This document shows, in pieces, positions 33,606 to 36,496 of a DNA stretch of 36,496 bases. The stretch is taken from assembly GCA_913062555.1 (NCBI GenBank), contig CAJXVU010000033.1, positions 1-36,496 of the forward strand, read 5' to 3'. This DNA comes from an uncultured Bacteroidota bacterium. GTDB taxonomy: Bacteria > Bacteroidota > Bacteroidia > Flavobacteriales > Flavobacteriaceae. A program made the translations under genes and the position numbers. The first letter of the stretch is position 1, and every line of letters starts with the position of its first letter. The notes beneath the pieces are model-generated. The model was not told the origin of the DNA, made no database searches, and was given only the letters and a program-made list of their open reading frames with translations.

Positions 33606-33637
33606 AAAAACGCTTTGACCACATCAAAGCGTTTTTT
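33606..33637. terminator. Orphan bidirectional terminator-like hairpin
   Basis: Perfect 13-base arms AAAAACGCTTTGA (33606-33618) and TCAAAGCGTTTTT (33624-33636) enclose CCACA, with T-tract on the plus strand and the equivalent run on the minus strand. No known plus-strand gene ends here and none on the minus strand starts after it, so what it terminates is unclear. Confidence 0.85.
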
Positions 33638-33671
33638 ATTGCCCTTATTTAGCATTATAGGGTAAAAGGAG

Positions 33672-33679
33672 TACATTTG
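33672..33679 (+). promoter_or_regulatory. -7 promoter box for the trhO operon
   Basis: TACATTTG is a perfect TAnnTTTG, 35 bases before the trhO ATG, giving a leader of about 29 bases. It lies downstream of the hairpin at 33606-33637, so the operon is insulated from upstream transcription. No clear -33 TTG. Confidence 0.5.
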
Positions 33680-33714
33680 CAAAAATGTATTTTTAACCTT
33701 AAAATTAGTATAGC

Positions 33715-34746
33715 ATGCAACTGTACAATAAATTAAGTGCTAAAGAAAGAGCAGAATTAATCGATCAAGCAGGAAATAATCGATTAACACTTTCTTTTTA
33801 TCAATATGCCAAGATTGGCAATCCACAAGTTTTTAGAGACCATTTATTCATTACTTGGAACACCTTGGATGTTCTAGGTAGAATTTACGTTGCCAATGAA
33901 GGCATAAATGGTCAGTTATCTCTACCAGCAGATCGTTTCCCTGAATTTAAGGAACATCTCGATAGTATTTCATTTCTAAAGGATATTCGTTTAAATATTG
34001 CCATTGAGCAGGACAATAAATCATTTTTAAAACTTAAGGTAAAAGTTCGCGAAAAGATTGTCGCAGATGGTTTAGACGACGACACTTTTGATGTTAGAAA
34101 TAAAGGGGTTCATCTCGGTGCTCAAAAATTCAATGAGATTATTGAGGACAAAAAAACAGTATTGGTGGATATGAGAAACCATTACGAAAGTGAAATTGGA
34201 CATTTTAAAAATGCCGTAACGCCGGACGTAGATACGTTTAGAGATTCTTTAGACATTATTGAAGAAGACTTAAAAGAACATAAAAAGGACAAAAACTTAG
34301 TTTTGTATTGTACAGGAGGAATCCGTTGTGAAAAAGCAAGTGCTTATTTTAAACATAAAGGATTTAAAAATGTATATCAACTTGAAGGCGGTATTATTGA
34401 GTATACAAGACAAGTTAATGATCAAAATATTGAAAATAAATATTTAGGTCAAAACTTTGTATTTGATGATCGTCGTGCTGAGAGAATCAGCGATGATGTT
34501 ATCTCTAATTGCCATCAATGTGGCAATCCTTTTGATAGTCATACAAACTGTGCTAATGAAGCTTGCCATTTGCTTTTCATTCAATGCGATGAATGTAAGG
34601 GAACCTTGGAAAGCTGTTGTTCAACTGAATGCATGGAGGTAAATAGATTGCCTTTTGAAGAGCAGAAAGCACTAAGAAAAGGGAAGGGTAATAGTAACAA
34701 AATCTTTAAAAAAGGGCGGTCAGAAAAATTAAAATTTAAACAATAA
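33715..34746 (+). CDS. trhO: tRNA uridine(34) hydroxylase TrhO (rhodanese family)
   Basis: TrhO (YceA) makes 5-hydroxyuridine at wobble position 34 of tRNAs in an oxygen-dependent reaction. The 343-residue product has the N-terminal acylphosphatase-like domain (about 1-115, YVANEGINGQLSLPADRF), a rhodanese domain (about 130-235) with the active-site loop CTGGIRCEKASAY (C199 and C205), and a C-terminal cysteine-rich zinc-binding-like region with C266, C269, C279, C284, C291, C294, C301, C302 and C306. This is typical of the longer bacterial members. The next gene, a U32-family protein, starts 2 bases after the stop. Together they suggest that both known routes to 5-hydroxyuridine are encoded here. 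Confidence 0.93.
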   Translation: MQLYNKLSAKERAELIDQAGNNRLTLSFYQYAKIGNPQVFRDHLFITWNTLDVLGRIYVANEGINGQLSLPADRFPEFKEHLDSISFLKDIRLNIAIEQDNKSFLKLKVKVREKIVADGLDDDTFDVRNKGVHLGAQKFNEIIEDKKTVLVDMRNHYESEIGHFKNAVTPDVDTFRDSLDIIEEDLKEHKKDKNLVLYCTGGIRCEKASAYFKHKGFKNVYQLEGGIIEYTRQVNDQNIENKYLGQNFVFDDRRAERISDDVISNCHQCGNPFDSHTNCANEACHLLFIQCDECKGTLESCCSTECMEVNRLPFEEQKALRKGKGNSNKIFKKGRSEKLKFKQ

Positions 34747-34748
34747 TT

Positions 34749-35993
34749 ATGCAGCAGATTGAATTAATGGCACCAGCAGGGAATTTTGAGTCCTTGCAGG
34801 CGGCTTTAGATAATGGGGCAGATTCAGTGTATTTTGGAGTTGAACAATTAAACATGAGGGCTCGAGCTTCTATCAATTTTACTTTGGATGATTTAGAAGA
34901 AATTTCAAATCGTTGTAAGGCAAAAAATGTTCGCACCTACCTTACTTTAAATACAATTATTTACGATCACGATCTTTCTCTTGTAAAAACATTGATTAAA
35001 AAAGCAAAAGAGGCTGATATTACCGCCATAATTGCTATGGATCAAGCCGTAATTGCTACCGCTAGAGAAGTGGGTATGGAAATTCATATCTCTACGCAAA
35101 TCAATATTACAAATATTGAAACAGTTAAATTTTATGCCATGTTTGCTGACACGATGGTGCTCAGTAGAGAGTTGAGTTTGCGGCAAGTAAAAAAGATTAC
35201 AGAACAAATTGAAAAAGATCAAATAAAAGGGCCTTCTGGAAAATTAGTGGAGATTGAAATTTTTGGTCATGGGGCTTTGTGTATGGCAGTTTCTGGTAAA
35301 TGTTATATGAGTTTGCATTCGCATAATTCATCGGCAAATCGAGGAGCATGTAAACAGAACTGTAGAAAAAAGTATACAGTTATAGATCAAGAAACGGGTT
35401 TTGAAATGGAATTAGACAATGAGTATATCATGTCTCCTAAAGATTTGTGTACCATCGACTTTTTAGATCAGGTCGCTGATGCAGGAATAAAAGTTTTAAA
35501 AATTGAAGGTCGAGGGCGTGCACCCGAATATGTTGCCAATGTCATTAAATGTTATAGAGAAGCAATAGATAGTGTTACCAACGGAACCTACAATAAAGAA
35601 GAAGTTGTGGCTTGGATGTTGGAGTTAGAGAAAGTCTATAATCGGGGGTTTTGGAATGGATATTATTTAGGTCAAAAACTTGGTGAATGGAGCAACGGTT
35701 CAGGTTCTCATGCAACTCAAAAGAAAGTGTATTTAGGAAAAGGGGTTCATTTTTTTCCAAAAGCACAAGTAGGAGAGTTCAAAATTGAAGCATATAATAT
35801 TTCCATAGGAGACAAGATATTAGTTACCGGTCCTACAACTGGAGCGAAAGAACTTGAGGTAAAAGAAATGTTGGTTAATGATGAAAAACAAGACATAGGG
35901 TCAAAAGGAGATTCGGTAACAATGCCTTTAAAGTTTAGAATTAGACCGTCAGATAAATTATATAAAATTGTTGAAAACAAAGTTGAGGTTTAA
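34749..35993 (+). CDS. Peptidase U32 family [4Fe-4S] protein, TrhP-like
   Basis: U32-family proteins in bacteria are iron-sulfur hydroxylation factors rather than proteases where tested: TrhP (tRNA ho5U34), RlhA (23S rRNA ho5C2501), UbiU/UbiV (ubiquinone). The 414-residue product has the barrel start MAPAGNFESLQAALDNGAD and the signature cluster C178, C185, C201, C205, spaced C-x6-C-x15-C-x3-C as in cluster-binding members. A C-terminal small beta domain (about 320-414) follows. Length is near TrhP and far shorter than RlhA. The trhO gene is 2 bases upstream and the ferredoxin gene overlaps its stop by one base (TAATG). TrhP is the best call from context, but an RlhA-like role is possible. 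Confidence 0.88.
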   Translation: MQQIELMAPAGNFESLQAALDNGADSVYFGVEQLNMRARASINFTLDDLEEISNRCKAKNVRTYLTLNTIIYDHDLSLVKTLIKKAKEADITAIIAMDQAVIATAREVGMEIHISTQINITNIETVKFYAMFADTMVLSRELSLRQVKKITEQIEKDQIKGPSGKLVEIEIFGHGALCMAVSGKCYMSLHSHNSSANRGACKQNCRKKYTVIDQETGFEMELDNEYIMSPKDLCTIDFLDQVADAGIKVLKIEGRGRAPEYVANVIKCYREAIDSVTNGTYNKEEVVAWMLELEKVYNRGFWNGYYLGQKLGEWSNGSGSHATQKKVYLGKGVHFFPKAQVGEFKIEAYNISIGDKILVTGPTTGAKELEVKEMLVNDEKQDIGSKGDSVTMPLKFRIRPSDKLYKIVENKVEV

Positions 35994-36223
35994 TGGTAAT
36001 AATTACATTACAACGCAATAAATGCATTGGCTGTAATTACTGTGTGGAATTAGCGCCAGAGCAGTTTCAAATGTCCAAAAAAGACGGCAAAAGCGTCTTG
36101 TTACATGCCAAGGAGAAAAAGGGGTTTTATACTATTAAATCTACTGTTGAGAGCATTTATGACAACTGTGAAAAGGCCGCTAAAGCCTGTCCGGTAAATA
36201 TAATAGATATTAAAAACATCTAA
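35993..36223 (+). CDS. Small single-cluster ferredoxin
   Basis: The 76-residue product has C11-x2-C14-x2-C17 near the N-terminus and C66 followed by proline (ACPV) at the C-terminus, the arrangement of a monocluster 4Fe-4S (or 3Fe-4S) ferredoxin; C59 is an additional cysteine. A basic loop lies between (KKDGKSVLLHAKEKKG). Its ATG shares a base with the U32 gene stop (TAATG), so it is co-translated and is probably an electron donor, or cluster partner, for the U32 protein; this is inference from linkage. A terminator follows 58 bases downstream. Confidence 0.9.
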   Translation: MVIITLQRNKCIGCNYCVELAPEQFQMSKKDGKSVLLHAKEKKGFYTIKSTVESIYDNCEKAAKACPVNIIDIKNI

Positions 36224-36281
36224 TTAATTTCAACCGTTTAAAAAGTCCATAATATAATCCTTATCTTTACATCGAGAATCT

Positions 36282-36320
36282 ATCCTTGAAATTACATTTC
36301 AAGGATTACTTTTTATTTTG
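36282..36320 (+). terminator. Terminator of the trhO-U32-ferredoxin operon
   Basis: Perfect 10-base arms ATCCTTGAAA (36282-36291) and TTTCAAGGAT (36297-36306) around TTACA, followed by the T-rich stretch to 36320. Confidence 0.85.
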
Positions 36321-36322
36321 TC

Positions 36323-36342
36323 ATTCTCACGAAAGTGGGAAT
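36323..36342. repeat. Short hairpin of the ATTC...GAAT dispersed-repeat type
   Basis: ATTCTCAC and GTGGGAAT form an 8-base stem (one T-G pair) capped by GAAA. The surrounding TCATTCTCACGAAAGTGGG resembles the GTCATTCC-type intergenic repeats that are abundant in many bacterial genomes. Only one copy is in this window, so repetition is not shown here. Confidence 0.5.
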
Positions 36343-36410
36343 CTTAAACTATTTTATGAATCCCTATTCGTAATAATCTAATTATTAACGAATTCAATAT
36401 AAAAAAATAT

Positions 36411-36496
36411 ATGGCTTGTAACAGTTGTTCAACTGGTAAAGACGGTCAGCCAAAAGGATGCAAGAGTAATGGCACTTGCGGAACAGATAGTTGTAA
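36411..36496 (+). CDS. ricT: RicT/PSP1-family protein, N-terminal fragment cut by window edge
   Basis: The frame starts with MACNSCSTGKDGQPKGCKSN and runs off the right edge after 28 codons. Five cysteines (3, 6, 17, 23, 28) lie in this short N-terminus, which is the opening I associate with the Bacteroidota PSP1-domain protein annotated as RicT, an iron-sulfur regulatory-complex subunit. The PSP1 domain itself would lie beyond the window. Everything else about the gene is out of view. The gap upstream holds the operon terminator and a short hairpin repeat; no TAnnTTTG box was seen directly before the ATG. Confidence 0.75.
   Translation, partial: MACNSCSTGKDGQPKGCKSNGTCGTDSC

Larger units (their letters stand above)
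33329..33714. other. 386-base intergenic region between recA and trhO
   Basis: The only gap above 300 bases. It holds the recA upstream region (33329 to about 33420), a 30-codon plus-strand frame (33448-33540) with a GGGGAAG stretch before its ATG, a 7-base complementary pair (TAACTCG at 33538-33544, CGAGTTA at 33592-33598), a strong hairpin with T-tracts on both sides (33606-33637), and the trhO promoter box (33672-33679). The hairpin has no annotated plus-strand gene upstream, which hints at a small RNA or short peptide gene. Confidence 0.5.

Noticed and set aside
34947..35222. 91-codon minus-strand frame inside the U32 gene
   Set aside because: Full overlap with a strongly conserved gene and no independent support.
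34749..35993. Collagenase-type protease role for the U32 protein
   Set aside because: The four-cysteine cluster motif and the trhO/ferredoxin context fit the RNA or cofactor hydroxylation branch of the family; no protease catalytic residues can be pointed to.

Overview
The window is a low-GC, gene-dense stretch of chromosome from a member of the Bacteroidota, almost certainly a marine-type Flavobacteriaceae. The evidence is the gene families (PorW/SprE of the type IX secretion and gliding system, DUF6427, DUF6168, DUF5687, DUF4292, HU-CCDC81/SPOR, an F-ATPase a-subunit with a secreted N-terminal extension), the near absence of Shine-Dalgarno sequences, and the repeated -7 box TAnnTTTG typical of Bacteroidota promoters. 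I see no insertion sequence, prophage, CRISPR array, rRNA or tRNA. This is mostly conserved core genome; the interest lies in operon architecture, RNA hairpins, start codons and a few gene combinations.

Layout. 1-7636: a 5'-truncated undecaprenyl-phosphate sugar phosphotransferase, purD, a small membrane protein, a DUF6427 membrane protein, upp, DUF4254, a GT9 glycosyltransferase and a PaaE-type ferredoxin reductase. Several convergent pairs overlap or nearly touch. 7767-13698: an ABC exporter pair, the T9SS lipoprotein PorW/SprE (TTG start), a bactofilin, an AtpZ-like protein (GTG start inside the bactofilin gene) and DUF6168. 13906-18990: F-ATPase genes atpB-E-F-H-A-G with their own promoter and a strong terminator. 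atpD and atpC are not here. Long hairpins sit after atpE and after atpA. 19040-25453: a lipoprotein, a flippase (TTG start), dut, a TPR protein, a DUF4292 lipoprotein, an EnvC-like amidase activator and an acyl-CoA thioesterase. 25516-29652: an HU/SPOR protein, dprA, a possible 47-aa hydrophobic ORF, and trpS divergent from an acyltransferase. 29785-33328: an operon on the minus strand with a putative surface lipoprotein, an ECF sigma factor (TTG start) and an inner-membrane-anchored protein ending in a beta-barrel, preceded by recA. 33715-36223: trhO, a U32-family [4Fe-4S] protein and a ferredoxin in one tight operon. 36411-end: the start of a RicT-type PSP1 protein.

How the genes work together. 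Three units stand out. The sigma operon looks like a trans-envelope signalling module, from cell surface through outer and inner membrane to sigma factor. The trhO-U32-ferredoxin operon appears to place two alternative routes of tRNA wobble-uridine hydroxylation, plus an electron carrier, under one promoter. The atp operon carries hairpins placed where subunit stoichiometry could be tuned. All functional calls are by recognition of family motifs; no database search was possible.
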